This document shows, one piece after another, positions 1-12,741 of a stretch of DNA of 64,000 bases. This DNA is from Fasciolopsis buskii (lineage: Eukaryota; Platyhelminthes; Trematoda; Plagiorchiida; Fasciolidae): contig LUCM01009415.1 of assembly GCA_008360955.1 (NCBI GenBank), positions 1 to 64,000 on the forward strand, read 5' to 3'. Position numbers and translations under genes: made by a program. The notes under the pieces were generated by a model. That model was not told where the DNA came from. It saw nothing but the letters and a program-made list of their open reading frames with translations, and did no database searches. Positions within the stretch are counted from its first letter, which is position 1. Each line of letters starts with the position of its first letter.

Positions 1-461
1 AAGAGAGAGATTTGGCCCTGACGTTCCGTCCTGGTTTTCGACCACTGTTCTATCCAAGTATCCGATTACCACTTGCTTGTCGTCTCTTCAGCTTACGTTT
101 TCCGGTCATTACGTCCGCTTCCTGAACGCTTGGTGTCTCTAGCCATATATCACTATCCACCGTCGGGCTCCGTCCATGTTGTGCCAGCAGTGAGCACATT
201 TAAGTGCACTTAAACACGAATGAACTCGTTTCCGCTACTTGTCAACAAGTCCCAGTGGAACTATTTCTCGGCCTTAAAAATTTGAGTGTTCTACTGTTTT
301 TGCTTTGTCAACGGCGCATATCTTGTAATTCCCCTATTGCTTTGCAGCATCTCATTTTAACCGTTCCAGGTGAGCCTCTCGAAAAAACTCTTATTGCTCC
401 CAACCATCTTACCCATTCCAACGTTCTATCATCTACATTTTCTTGCATATCCTTGTAAAAA

Positions 462-527
462 TTTTGATCTTGCCATGCGCATGCCTCTCGCAAATCGAGA
501 AATATACAGTATTATTATTATTATTAA
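462..527 (+). repeat. Dispersed repeat end with ATT microsatellite tail (copy A)
   Basis: A segment running from 462 to 507 recurs at 4,619-4,664 with about six differences in 46 bases. Both copies share the stretch CAAATCGAGAAATATAC. Here it is followed directly by a short (ATT)n run at 508-527. A conserved end followed by a simple-repeat tail is what the 3' end of a non-LTR retrotransposon looks like; that reading is inference. The bases upstream (1-461) are open in places but show no recognisable reverse transcriptase or endonuclease motif. Confidence 0.45.
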
Positions 528-3500
528 ACAGCTGTTGCCACCGATTGAGCTGGTAAACTGACAAACTTCAGAAAGACTTCCTTTGGACCAGAGGCGTCTC
601 TTTGTTTGCACGAATCAATCAACTTACGAAAAAAGGGAGCAGCAGCGAATTCCGTAGTAAAACACAAGAGCTGCGTGTCAAATACACGACAGCTATCATC
701 CTGGAGCGGACTTATTACTTCAGGCCATCTTCTTGCTGGTTGGGAAAGGGTACTTCAGACGTGCTTCCCAACCTATCTTACCCATGCGGTGCTTTTATGT
801 CTCGTTGAAAGGCTTCTGTGATAGTCGATAGATATATATTTGAAAGGCACACTATTTGACCTAGCTAACTATTGACAGATCAGCCGTAGTGCCAATTTTT
901 CCAGAGATATGGAGCTGTAAGCTAAAACGAAGCTGTTGGCATACCTTTATGCACCGCCGGATGTGACGAACTGTGTTAATGCGATCACAACTGCTTCCTA
1001 GGGCAGGAATTTGGTAGTGGTGGTCAATTTGTACTTGACGAAATCACCTAATAGTGTGTCTCACTGCAGGATGATAAACAAAGCCAAACCACATGAGATC
1101 ACTGGTCAAATAGCCCAAAGGCCCAACGATATCTTTTATTCAGAAATCAGTGAGTACATGTGAAGGGTTACACCCCCATAAAAGTCAATGGCTAGCGGCA
1201 TAGTCCAGAGCGTTTCACTAGTCCCACTGATGTTTCTTTTGCATGTTATTGGTGTTTTCATTGTTGTAAGAAAAGAAGCTTCGTTCTTTTTTGCTGATGG
1301 GTCACTAAGCTTAACCAAGGGCGAGGCGACCCAAGGCCTAATGACCCCAAAACTTGGGCCAAAAAATGGACGATCAAGTTCGCTGCTAAATAAAAGCTGC
1401 GGCCTTTGCCACAAATATGTCTTATCCACATGGAAGGCTGAAGTTTTAAACTAAACCCTTCCCACCAGCAGTAAAGTCCGTGATTTGGGCTTTAAATACC
1501 CCCACAGCTTTAGCTTTTGGAGCACGCACTTACTAAAGCTACGGAAGTTGACAAATTGTTTGGGTTGCTACATGGAACCGTTAGTTTGGGGACAAGGGTG
1601 CTGTATCCCTCTGTAGCACGCGCCACTCATTCTACAACATTGTCCTTCAATCTGTTCTAACATGAGACAGTGTGATATATTGGTAAGTGGAACTTTTCGG
1701 GCTCATCCACGAAATGACCAGTAGGCATTTCATCAAACTCAAGTTATAAGCAGCGTTGTGTAATGTCGAATTTTGTGCCTTATTGGACTTGGTCTGCAAA
1801 AACGAACTTGGTTTTCTTCAACAGCAATAATAATTATTGCATTTCAGCCTCTCATTTTGGAGAAGAAAATTTTTACCTATTGCAAAGCTCAAGCTCATAA
1901 GCATAATTGATATGCTGAAAACAAATGGCGAACCAAAGACAGTCTTTGCTAGAAATTTACCCTATTGAACCCACTGCCCTAAAATAACGCGGCCTTGGAG
2001 AAACAAGTTCGAAGAAGGTTGACCACAACAAACTTCGTTCACATGCACGACTCCTATCTCTCAGAGACTCGAGCGTAATGGTTCAGTCCAACATTCTGAA
2101 GATCAGCGCAGTAGATACTTCAAAAGCTTGATCCCAGCCGACAGCACCACATAACGCTGTGATCCATTGTCGCACATCATTTTCATGCAGATTGCATGTT
2201 ACTGAGAACCCTCCAAAAAATAAAATACGACTTTTTTAATCATTAAAAAAGGGTTCCGTGCTCCGTGATAGGCATTACAACGGAAAATTCTTTAGGCTGC
2301 TCTTTTTATCCCCGGACCTCCTATTCAAATGTTTGTCTACTATTTACGTACTGTGATAATAGAATAGATCCACACCTTGACAACTCTCATCTCCTCAGTC
2401 TTTTGATTTTGGCAATTTTTCGAAGCTTTCTTCAATCTTTCCCACCCACCTATCTTGACGCCCACTCACTTGCTCACTAGAAATTTGTTTACTTCCTTTT
2501 CTCATAACATCCAAAAGTAACTTTATAAAAACGACCCATATCTTACAGCCAGTTCATTCATGCTAGCGGGTTTCGCACGGCATTTGCTAAAAACGATAAG
2601 ATACAACTTGTAGACGACCGAGTCGCACATACAGGCTTGTGTTCGACTGCATAAGAACGTTGGGAAAGTCGGACCGCGCCGAACGATTACGAAAACTATA
2701 AAAGCAAAAAAATTAAGGTCAGGCGGAAGAACTGTGAAAAGCATGTTTACGGACTCAGCCATTCATCTGTTAGGAAAACGCTTTTGTCTGGATTACTTTG
2801 GGCCCAGCAGTATAAGCAGATTAGAGCTGTAGATTCAGGGGCCACCTAAAAACAGTGGATACGTATGCTACCAGCTCAGACATGAACATGGGGAGGGTGA
2901 AGCCCCATCCAGCCCTAGTTAGGTAGATGTGCATCTGCTTTGGGCTGTCAGGCGACGTGAGGAAGGATTGCATGGGACCTTCCACAGATGCTTTACCTCC
3001 CCACCCCAGTGGTTTGTAACTATTCCCTCCCCACGCACGTGCTCTGACACTTATTACAACTGCTGCCGTTTCCCTCCTGCTTAATGTTTTGGGCATATAA
3101 GAACTGCTAAGGAACACGGGTTGCCATCACCGGGTTAGAATAACGGACAACGATATCTGTATTTTGTGCTCCTCCCGTCTCACCTGTTTGTGAGTTTCTG
3201 CAGCACTTCCTGTGCTAGCATCCCATCCGCCCTGCCGTTCATGACCCGATTCAATTCAGTGGTGTGACTTCCCGTTAGTTCGAAGCATCGGAGTCGGTGA
3301 CAGCTAATAGCTTATTCTCAATTGCTGCATGAACAGTGGGAACACAGACAGGAATGACTCCACGAACGCGACAAAGACTTATTTTTATTCTTCAGCCTTG
3401 TGCTAATCATCGTAGAGGACCAATGCAATCAATGACTGCAGGGTAGTCGAACGTTTTCTGGGAAGCACGATGTTCGTAAGCAGTGTGCAATCTGGGACTG

Positions 3501-3757
3501 ATTGAACCATGCCTTTTGCTTGCAATAAGCAGCTGGAAGATTAGCAGTGTACCTCCCGGCCACCAAATGCCTTCGTCCGTCTTCTCATTTCAAGATGGCC
3601 GCCAGGATCCTAATACGCTAGTAGGCAACTTACTTTTAACACATCTTTATAGCGTTTAACAGCTCGAGCGCCTTCATATTTCTGGAGATGTTTTCACTCC
3701 GCTTACTCACCGTAATACCCGCTAGAACAAATTACATAGTGTTTTCTACTCCTTCAG
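528..3757. other. No gene recognised
   Basis: Short open frames occur on both strands (for example 1,188-1,454 plus and 2,821-3,117 minus) but none has convincing splice bounds or a recognisable motif. A 38-base micro-exon-like segment at 1,877-1,914 on the minus strand is described under findings. Otherwise this reads as intergenic or intronic DNA. Confidence 0.5.
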
Positions 3758-3946
3758 TTTTCTGTCCCAGTAGTGCCAGTGATCACAATTTTTACTCATA
3801 GTCCAAAAGACAGTGCAAAGTCAGCACGTATCTTCGCGCGAAGAACTCCCGCCTTAGCATGTGAGCAGCTATTTGCCGCTGATAGCTGGATGGTGCGATC
3901 GAGTAAAGGTCTTGTTCAATGCACAGGCAACCTAAGACGCTATTAA
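3758..3946 (+). CDS. Candidate terminal exon, function unknown
   Basis: A pyrimidine-rich acceptor (TTTTCTACTCCTTCAG) ends at 3,757. From the next base the frame stays open in phase 0 for 62 codons to a TAA at 3,944-3,946. The predicted peptide is mixed and protein-like, containing the segment TPALACEQLFAADSWMV. It has no recognisable domain, and no internal GT of good quality would end the exon earlier. It could be the last exon of a plus-strand gene, or a chance open run behind a good acceptor. No upstream partner exon was identified. Confidence 0.2.
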   Translation, partial: FSVPVVPVITIFTHSPKDSAKSARIFARRTPALACEQLFAADSWMVRSSKGLVQCTGNLRRY

Positions 3947-4618
3947 TCGCCTTGGATGCCCCGACTCAGGCGGACCATTCAAACTGGCCAAAAGCACGGC
4001 TACTATCACTACTGGAGTGGATTGTGCATCCCTCGACGTTCGGACCTTTACTCTCCTCAGGCCAGCTCACCGGTAGCCGCATATGGACGCAGTGACTAGA
4101 TGTGAGGGCTCCACAGTCACTGTGCAGAATGCCTTACAGTTTCATCCTCTAAGTACTGCTCGGTATTCGTGTCTATGACCCCGAGCCTTCATTTTTTACG
4201 TCACATAGGCCAGTTATTGCTAATAAATAAAGCGACTTTTTCAGCTGCACGTGACTTCCATATTGATTTTGATCACTATATTTCCACCGCTCTTCTCCAC
4301 AGATTAACCATGACATAACTATATCTTGACGTCTTCCATGGTCCTTCAGGTAGATTTCGAGCCTGCGATTTGCACACTTCATGTGTTTAAATACCCAGTG
4401 ACCCGCAGCCCGCCACCAAAATTAGTCCCATAAAATCTTGTAAAACCTTGACAAAAAATTCTTCTAGCTTTGGGAATTGACCTTCACCTTGTTTAGCACT
4501 CTGCCGATTCTAATCATCTTTCCAAGTGTGTTTCTTGAGTAGCTGGAGGGGGCACACCCATACGTTCACAAGTTCCGCCTGATTATTTTCTTCTTTCCCG
4601 TGAGCCATTCTTTTACGA
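3947..4618. other. No gene recognised
   Basis: No supported exon, RNA gene or repeat. A minus-strand open frame at 4,173-4,382 begins with ATG but has no splice bounds or motif. Confidence 0.5.
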
Positions 4619-4664
4619 TTCTGATCTTACCTTGAGCGTGCCTCTCACAAATCGAGAAATATAC
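4619..4664 (+). repeat. Dispersed repeat end (copy B)
   Basis: Second copy of the segment at 462-507, in the same orientation. The shared end CAAATCGAGAAATATAC is followed here by an AT-rich tail rather than (ATT)n. The two copies appear to diverge upstream of about 4,600, so only the terminal part can be called homologous by eye. Confidence 0.45.
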
Positions 4665-7312
4665 AAATATATTTAGGCCTCATCTGGGAGGGATTATGCT
4701 GAAATTAGCAAACGTTACATTTGACTATTCATTGGAACAATTTATAAATTTAAAATAACGACGCCGTTTGGTTTGCCACCTCCGCAAGGGTGCCCGTTTA
4801 AAACTTCTGAGCATTGGGGAGAGGCGACGCCCAGATTACTATAGACTTTGCCCGCAGCTTTCCGCGGTACATGCGTAAATACACCTCCTTCGGTGACAAG
4901 CTCGGAATATACAACTAGGCAGTAGTTTCCAGGCGGGAAACATATATAAGTATCGTATAAATTTAGAAGTCGCCGACGGGAACAGTTAGAAAGCTAAGTC
5001 TCAAGAGGGGAAGGGAAGAAATGAAAAACATGCAAAATTGCCAACGATTAGGAACTAGTGCCCTGCTAGCTCAGGCATCCCAAATCTTGGGCTGATTGAC
5101 GCATTGAAGCATAGCCTTTCTGCTGGTCCTTTACCGCTAGGCCAAATTATTATCGAGGTACACAATTTTGCATCTGCCGCCGCTGTTTTGCTTGCAATGG
5201 GTGATGGGCTAGTGCTTTGCGAAGTAGACGGTAGACTCCACCACTTTGATTCCAGTTTCGCAGATGTCATTATTGTTTGCAAAATTTAAAATGCCCGCCA
5301 GGATGTTAGGCTTATGGGGTTTGAAGGATGGCCGATCAGAGAGCACTGCGGTATCTAGGTGAGCATTGACATCGGAGTGGAGGTTAAGGGAGCCGCTTTA
5401 TTGGCGACGGAGCAGTCTGCGAGAGAACGGACACTAGGAGCAAAGGACCCGGCGGATGGCACGAAATCGCGAGGTCAAGTATGGGGGCGCTGTCAATGGC
5501 TTTCATAAAGTCGGATAAAATATTCTGTGAAACCAGCTCGTCATCGAAGGATTGCGTCAGGATTTCCACTAGGTGGGGAAACCTGTCAAGGTGTGGAGAA
5601 AGTCAATTCCAAGCGGACTTACCGAGGTAGCATGACCCAAATGGAGCCAGAGGATCCTGTTGGAGACAAAAATCCAAAATGCAGGTACATATCTGCGTGG
5701 TTTGTGTATGTCAGCTTTTTAAAAGCTTGCGTTAATAAGCACCTTCAACGCAGTCTGGAATGCACATAAGTCCGACCGAATGCCGGAGACAGTCACGCGG
5801 GTTTCTGCTAGTTCGGATGCTCTCCCAGTTCTCTCCGAAACAATGTCGATGTGTTAGATTCTTGGATCAAGGCAGTTGCGGTTTAGATGAAACTTAGTTC
5901 ATGGTGGGCATACGTATATCAGCTACCTGAGAAGTTCGCCTATTCCTTCCCCTCCGTAAACAACAATGTGAGATACTCCTGGCTTCTTCGTCTTCTACAC
6001 GAGCTTGAAGAGGGCCGACACCTGTGAATGCGGCTAGGGCGGGCCAAACTGTTGAAACAAATAGCCTTCTATCCTTCATGTCAAGCAGAGGTTGCGTATA
6101 CATATAAGCTCTTTTTCTTCTCCCCTAGGTCTGGCAGGTTCGGACTTGGAAACACTTGCCGAGGAGAAGCTGGACAAAGCATAAAGTTAACATGTTCGCC
6201 CCTTTGTGCCACAGTGTTACTGGAGAAAACCGGTGGTAATCTTATCTTGGACGATCCTCACTGAAGTGAGTAAAAGCTTCCACATCCAAAACCGTGATCC
6301 GGAGCCTGAAGTTTAGGAGCCGCGCGCCTTTGAGCTCTCCAAATTAATTCCTACACAGGAGCAAAGACATCTACTTTGGAATATACTTATAGTCTGCCGA
6401 AAAATTCGCTCGAAAAGAACACAACCGTAAGCATTCTTGCCCAACCAGTTTGATACATAAAGTCGCTTCTACCTGATGACCCTTTGGGAGGCCCTGGATT
6501 GAGCAAAGAAAGACGCCGACAAGATGGGCATCTAGTAAATTTAGTAGTGTTGAGACCCGGCACCTGTATGGCCAACAAAACGATGACTGAACCAAACAAA
6601 TGTTTTGGGCTACGTTCTGCTCGGCAGGTTGAAAGTTAGAGGGGATATTTTAGAAATCCTTCCGCTCGTTCGAATACCTCGCAAATTGTCTATAAACGGC
6701 TCGAAGTTCACCAGCTGCATATGAAGTTCACATGCTGCTTTTCGGTTAGTTTTTTCAGGTCACACTTCTTGAAATAGTTCATTGTCTTGACATGACCGCC
6801 CTTTAGCGGTTAATAGCCTGTGACGATCAGTTCCCGTTGCACTGGTGTATAAGCCGCAAATTTGAGGAGTGCATTTTGTACATTTTGATGACTGCTTACT
6901 TTAGCACCTTAGAAACTAGCGGATTAGTTTTGGTTTGATTTGGGATTCCCATCAATTTGCCTAAGGCGTCGCTGGGATAATCACTATGGAAACCTTACAG
7001 AGCGTACATAAATGCCCCCCGTTGCACCGGGAAACAGCGAATAAGGCCGCTTGCCGTATGATTATATTGCTTAGAAATTGCAAACACTTCTTTTTCTTGC
7101 ACGTAGCATTCATCCACCCTCGGCATGAAAGCGGTTTCCAGCTGGTAAACACTTGCCGTGCTAGAGAAAGTGATCTGCTTAAACGCTTTTAAGTGAGAGT
7201 CACTAAACCGGAAGATGGTTTGGAAACTGCAATATGCTATTTATTTTTCCATAAACTCTTGAGGTGAGTGTTAGCAGGGGACCTTTTGCTGACGTTCATT
7301 TTTATCACCTAG
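4665..7312. other. Mostly non-coding, with weak exon signals
   Basis: One short segment, 6,215-6,265 on the plus strand, is bounded by a good acceptor (CCCCTTTGTGCCACAG) and a GTGAGT donor. It is 51 bases long and open in phase 0. Its phase would fit the candidate exon at 7,313, but it is too short to call alone. A minus-strand open run at 5,384-5,569 is protein-like but unbounded. No RNA gene or mobile element is recognised. Confidence 0.35.
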
Positions 7313-7356
7313 GAGCTGGCGGACTGGTATTCATTGTCCAAACCTCGGAGCCCCAA
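7313..7356 (+). CDS. Candidate small internal exon, function unknown
   Basis: A 44-base segment lies between a strong acceptor (TTCATTTTTATCACCTAG) and a canonical GTAAGT donor. In phase 0 it reads ELADWYSLSKPRSP and leaves two bases over. That outgoing phase matches the incoming phase of the candidate terminal exon at 7,648, giving a 291-base intron. Both splice sites and the phase match support it, but there is no homology. An alternative reading in another phase is also open, so the frame is not certain. Confidence 0.25.
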
Positions 7357-7647
7357 GTAAGTATGGGAAAGGCTAGACTAGTTTCATCCAAAAACGCTTT
7401 CCAAGCAGCCGCCTTTCCCGCTAACTGACTAATATGAAGGTGGATGGCGTGGCATTACTGCTTCCTCACTCTCTGGACTAACTCAAAACCAGCAAACGAA
7501 AAAATTTAAATGTGAAAAATGTAAAATGTTATTTTCCTTTCGCCACTACTTAATGGCGTTGCACTACTTGACATGAAACTGACACCATGTGCATCCACCT
7601 TTTTGGCGTCTTATATAAAGATCACAAAAATACTAAATTTTTTTCAG

Positions 7648-7816
7648 TTTCCCCCAGGGCGCCGATCGTGTGTTTTACTTTGTCCGTGTCCATCACACCC
7701 ATCAGCGACCACCTATAACTAGACATTTTTCCTCCGCCTGCAAATGGTCGAATACCGGAACTGATGCACTGCCCTCTAAGCTATCTATTTTATCTTCAGT
7801 GGAACAGGAAATTTAG
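7648..7816 (+). CDS. Candidate terminal exon, function unknown
   Basis: A strong acceptor (AAATTTTTTTCAG) precedes position 7,648. Entered with one base completing a codon, the frame is open for 55 codons to TAG at 7,814-7,816. Segments such as GADRVFYFVRVHHTHQRPP look like coding sequence. Joined to 7,313-7,356 it would form the C-terminal end of a plus-strand protein. No domain is recognised. A competing frame after the same acceptor is open for only 22 codons. Confidence 0.3.
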
Positions 7817-10800
7817 CTCGACGGGGCGCCTGAATACCCAGGTACTGATGAGCCAGATGCCAAACCCAGGTTATTCTGACGGGGTGGCAACGCACCGTAC
7901 GGTTTTCGTGGTTGCTTTAATCAAAGAGGTTATATGAGGGCATTTGAGCAATTAAATTCTTTGCTTCGGTTAAGTCTTTTTCCGTCGGCCGATTTTTGCT
8001 CGCTCAGAAGCTGATTTCGGCCTCGTTCAAATTCCCGTTCGGTTAGGCACTTTCATTCTTCCAGCCGCTCCCTGCCCTTTGATACCGCCTAACTGCCGAA
8101 GAGAGCAGTCAATTATGATGATACTTCATACGTAATCGTGCCGTTTTAGACAAAGTGAAAAACTCTTTTCATACTGATTTCTCCTTGTCTGAGTTTTGAC
8201 TACATGGGTTCGGTGCAATATTCCAGCTCTCGATGTCCAAGCACGAACCCAGCTCCCAAAATATCCCAATGGCCTTTCGAATAAATATCTTCTCGGTGTC
8301 ACAAAAACCAATTTTTCAATGTGCAGAGGCCGTTCCATGTATAAAATTCTCACAATCAGCTGTAGATACTTCAGTGTAGCTTTTGGACACGGATTGAGAG
8401 ACTGAACGCCAAATGCATTGTTTTTGAACCGCTGGCTTAGTGAAACATTCTTTGATATCCAGTACTACGTACAGTTTATTCTGCTCGCCCACCAACCACC
8501 CCATAAACAGGTCAACATCTGCACCATGCAATTTTCAAAGTATTCACGTTTGTAATTGTAGAATATCCGCTTCATCCTCAAATTCATCTTACACGTGTTT
8601 CTTTACCTTTCATGTTTAGCAAATCCAAATGTTTTTTTCATATAATTAGCGGGTGTGGTCATCTTCATTAGTTTCATATTCTCCGAGTTCCCAAATATGA
8701 GTTGCAGGTTCTCACCATATCGTCATCGTAACATGTATTTCATTAGTAATGGTCCGCACTTTATTTCGACGGTTGGCAAATTTTCCTACCTGCGACAATT
8801 TGCCGGTTTTCGATCTTCTCCGTCGCTGGAATTGCCTTAAAAAGCACCTCACTCAACTTCGGTGCTGTTTGATCAGTCTCATCACTTAGTTCCCTTGAAG
8901 CATTCCTTCCACGCAGTCAGTCTCTTATCGGGCCACTGCCTCAAGTAAGTCCCAAAGTGACTTTTCTGGCCAAATCTCGTCGTTTTCCCAGGCACCGAGC
9001 ATCGTATTGTCTGTTCCGAGCCAATACTACCGGGTTCACTTGGAAAACTATGCCTCTGCGTGCAGTGCTTTTACTGCGTCAAAATGTTCCTTGGTTAATC
9101 TTGAATAACAGTGGGTCCCTGCCCAGACCCGTGTAGAATGTCAAAACAACAGGTGGTTTGCATGAGGATCCTGTTCATTGGAAGATGAAAGTTTGCCAAT
9201 CACCTTGGCCGCACTTACGAGGTGTTCGTCTAAAGCAAATCAGAGTTTGCGCACTCCATTTTCACTCCATCGCTGGTCTGGTTATGAAATCTCTTCATTT
9301 GTGACTTGTCGTTATCATCCTAAAAGCTCTGTCCTATCATTCGGTGTCACTCTGGATTTAACGAACACTCATTCAAACTTTTCTCCCCATGTATGAATCC
9401 ACACTTGGTTAGAAATTAGGTTAGCTTTTGGTTCACCTCATCAATACATAAAGGTGCTGTACAAGTGTATACGTGTATTAACGGAAGAGATCAACAAAAC
9501 ATCGTAGACACCAGCAACACTTATCATCCGCCAATTACCCTGTTTACAAGGTGCTGTTGGCAATCAATTTATGCACATTTTCCAAGTGCTTTCTGAAACC
9601 AATCTGTGTCCAAGAAGGTGCTCAATAATACCGCCGTCAAATTGGGTGATGATGATCCTCTTTATAGCCTTTCTATCTCACCGTACCAGAGGTGCGTGAA
9701 TCTGTTTCTCTCTTTAAACAACTTTGTTTTTGGTTGTTTGTTCCTTGGGTTCTTCAATACTTGCTGCCAGTTGTTACCGTCTTGATCTTTCTTGCTTGCT
9801 TTTTGTCTATCTTTTCACTGCCTGACGTGGATGGCACACCATCCACGGCTGCGCAATTTCTTTCACTGGAATATAATACCTTCGCATGTCACAGAATATT
9901 GAAAGTCATCCCCTTTCTTATGAATGCTTTGATTTTGCACAGAAAGTTACGGTTGCTTGTCATTGTTTTCGTCAGTCTGTCCCTCGCACACTGTGTGAAG
10001 CGTTATGGAATCTACGTGAACACATTCAAAAGTTTCTCCACCTCGCTCACCAAATTTATTCTTGATTTTTATTGAACGTCTTCTTTTGATATTTTGCGCC
10101 CTGACACCAATTTTTCGTTCTAAAGAGCATTCGGTTGCTCTGTTTACCTTTTAGATCTTGAGGCTAATGGTTAATGAGGTTACACTTCGAAATTCGCACA
10201 ACAGAACCAAGGCAAATACTGACATCTTTCTGCGGCGAATGAATTTCGTTGCCTTAACCGATGCTTTCGTTTCGCGGCCTGGTAATACCTCACATGCATA
10301 TTCATCGTGTAAAACTTAATGAATGGTAATTATAATGACAACGTAATGTCAAAATAACTAACAACGGCGTATTTCTCCAGCATTCTCAAAACAACTGAAT
10401 TGCGCATGATGACATGAGGCAGCGACTGTGACCACGAACAAAATGAAATTACAAGTGCCAGAGGTAGGAGAGCCCGGTAAGATGAACATTATTAAAAACA
10501 ATAAGGGGGTATTTGGCTGAAATATGGTTACTGGTAATAGGCGGCTGGCGGGAAAAATGAAACAAAGCCATGTGGTATTGGCGAGTACGCCATGGGCCAC
10601 CATAAACTTCGCCCGTGGGGAGGGTTTGCCAAAGAAAAGAAAGAAATTGTTAATATACTATTGCTGAGAAAAAACGGAGGTGAAAAAAAGAGGATATAAT
10701 TCAGCAACTGATGAGAAAAAAGGCGCAACATTCTGTGAGAAAGGGTTTTTGGGGGCGGTGCACGTGGTCTGGCAAGTAACATAATAAACGGGCGCTCAAG

Positions 10801-12741
10801 GCGAACATATAAATTGCGATTCGGTAGGTAAATACTTTGATTTGGCAGTTGAAAGCAACGATAACTTAAAGGACTCGTGCAATCGAGCGAAGAAATGCAG
10901 CGCAGATGACGTTTCTTGCAAGGTGGCCAACACAAGATTAGTTGGCAGAAACAGCGGAAGAGGAGCTGGGAAAGAGAGGAGACGAGGCATGCATGCCAAG
11001 AAAAATTGACAAGCAATAATCAAGGTGTATGATCAATAGTTTTAATGAGGTTATCGCATTAATTTTTACGGTCCTTAACCGTTTCGGCCATTTGTGAATT
11101 GCACTAACGCGGCGTAGTCCGATTGAAATACTGATTAAAAAGACACTGGACCGGTACGAAGAATGGACAGACAGGAGTGGCAGGAAGTTGGGTAAATTTG
11201 GCAAGAGCGTTTGGGTGAGGCGTGCGTCAGCAACGTGCAAATGGTAACCGCACATGGCGGCCAGAGTTTAGTTAAACAAACGGTCCGGGAGAACCGATCC
11301 ATGAGACCCACGGGGCCTTATCATAGAAGGCCGTCGGAGAGAGGCTTTGATTGTATGCGCAGCGAAAGAGCGAGCAACTGGGGAGACTATTGTGCATTGG
11401 CATCGCTCGCGAGTGGAAATTTTGACGTTCGTTTGGTCGTTCGGTTGGTGCTAGCTGTTGGCAGATAACTACGAAAGGACAGAACCTGGAGCACACGTTA
11501 AAGAGATAAACGTAGTAAGTGTAATTAACCAAACAAGCTGTACCAACGCATCACTGCAGGACTGAAAATCCGTGAATGGAATTAACGCACACCTAGAAGC
11601 AAGAGCAACAAGTAGAAACAAATAGTTGGACCGATAGTGCCGGCACCGTACGTCGCGAAGCAGTATGAGACAAGAGTGGATAAAAATTTAGAAAAATTGA
11701 CGGGTTATGATTAACAAAAGTGTTCTCGGATTATTTTGGTAATACCTAGGTCAAAAAATGTTGATTCGAAAACTTTGGCGAAACAACTGGGCGCAATTGA
11801 TGTCTAAATGGTTAAGCGTTTTAGAAAAATACCCAAATAAAATTACAAGATGGTTCTCAACAAAGACCGGTCAAAGGCTAATCAGGGCGTCTATGAAATG
11901 CTTAAGTTGGAGCACGGTCCAGTGATGAAATTCCATAAATACTTTGGTAGAACCTTTGCGGGAGAGGTTTAACTATCTTTAACAGGCACGAAACACACCG
12001 ATGAATAACCTGTGTGGGGAGCAACAAAGTGGATGGCCCAAACCAACGGAGATAACAATGATAACAACATTTCTTGAGATCTGCCGAGAAGCATGCAGGC
12101 TGCATGATCACAATATACAATAAAATCGGCAGGATAAAATGTTCGTCCTGTTGTTAGGTATTAATTAATTTAGAAGAGAGTAATAGGGTGGTGTTTTGGA
12201 CTCATATACAATGGCGCTCATGGAGGCGGGAACTTTCACATCAATGTTGGACGGCCTGCACCAGTAGATTGAGCCGTTTATGCTTCTTTGGGGTCGGACA
12301 GATGAACAGCAGGGCATGCAAACTGCGGATTATGAGGCATTGGGAAAATAGAGGTTTTACGTATAACTAATTTTGGAGTCAACCAGATTACCGTTTGGGA
12401 TTGGGAAGAACGGACCGATAGAGGGAATGTGGGGACTCAGATGCCAAAAACAAGGCAAAAGCCAGTGTATTTCAGTAAATTCATATGTTTGAGCAGGATT
12501 ATGGCGTCTAGGGGTACGCCTTATTGCCCCTCACTCGGTGATGCCTTGAAGGATACCCGGTTCGAAAAGTGGCAAACGATGCCCGATAGCACTTCCGCCT
12601 CCTAAGAGCGAGTCTCGATGGCTCCCCATTTTAGGCAGGAATTATCAGGTCAGCCGGAAGAATATAGTTCACCACTAAGCGCAAGGCGCTGACCGGTAAA
12701 TCACTAAACAGGCCAATCCTTAAACTGCAGGGGACACTCAC
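7817..12741. other. No gene recognised; long chance-like open frames
   Basis: The plus strand carries a T-rich 127-codon open frame at 9,692-10,075 and the minus strand one of 162 codons at 10,528-11,016. Both have skewed composition that mirrors purine/pyrimidine bias, lack splice bounds and show no family motif, so they are not called. A 28-base micro-exon-like segment sits at 8,917-8,944 (see findings). Nothing else is supported. Confidence 0.45.

Noticed and set aside
6101..7280. Possible tandem duplication: a 12-base match (AAACACTTGCCG) with similar pyrimidine tracts at 6.1 and 7.1 kb
   Set aside because: Many 12-base matches are expected by chance in 64 kb, and the aligned flanks are mostly pyrimidine tract; no extended identity.
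7844..7868. CTGATGAG resembling a hammerhead box
   Set aside because: The second box reads CAAAC instead of GAAAC and stem II could have only two pairs; not associated with a SINE body.
9692..10075. 127-codon plus-strand open frame with hydrophobic composition
   Set aside because: T-rich strand bias explains both the hydrophobic residues and the lack of stops; no ATG, acceptor, donor or motif. Open runs of this length are expected by chance several times in a window this size.
10528..11016. 162-codon minus-strand open frame
   Set aside because: Composition (Ser, Leu, Phe, Pro) reflects a purine-rich plus strand; no domain. A good acceptor at 10,673 would use only the last 44 codons.
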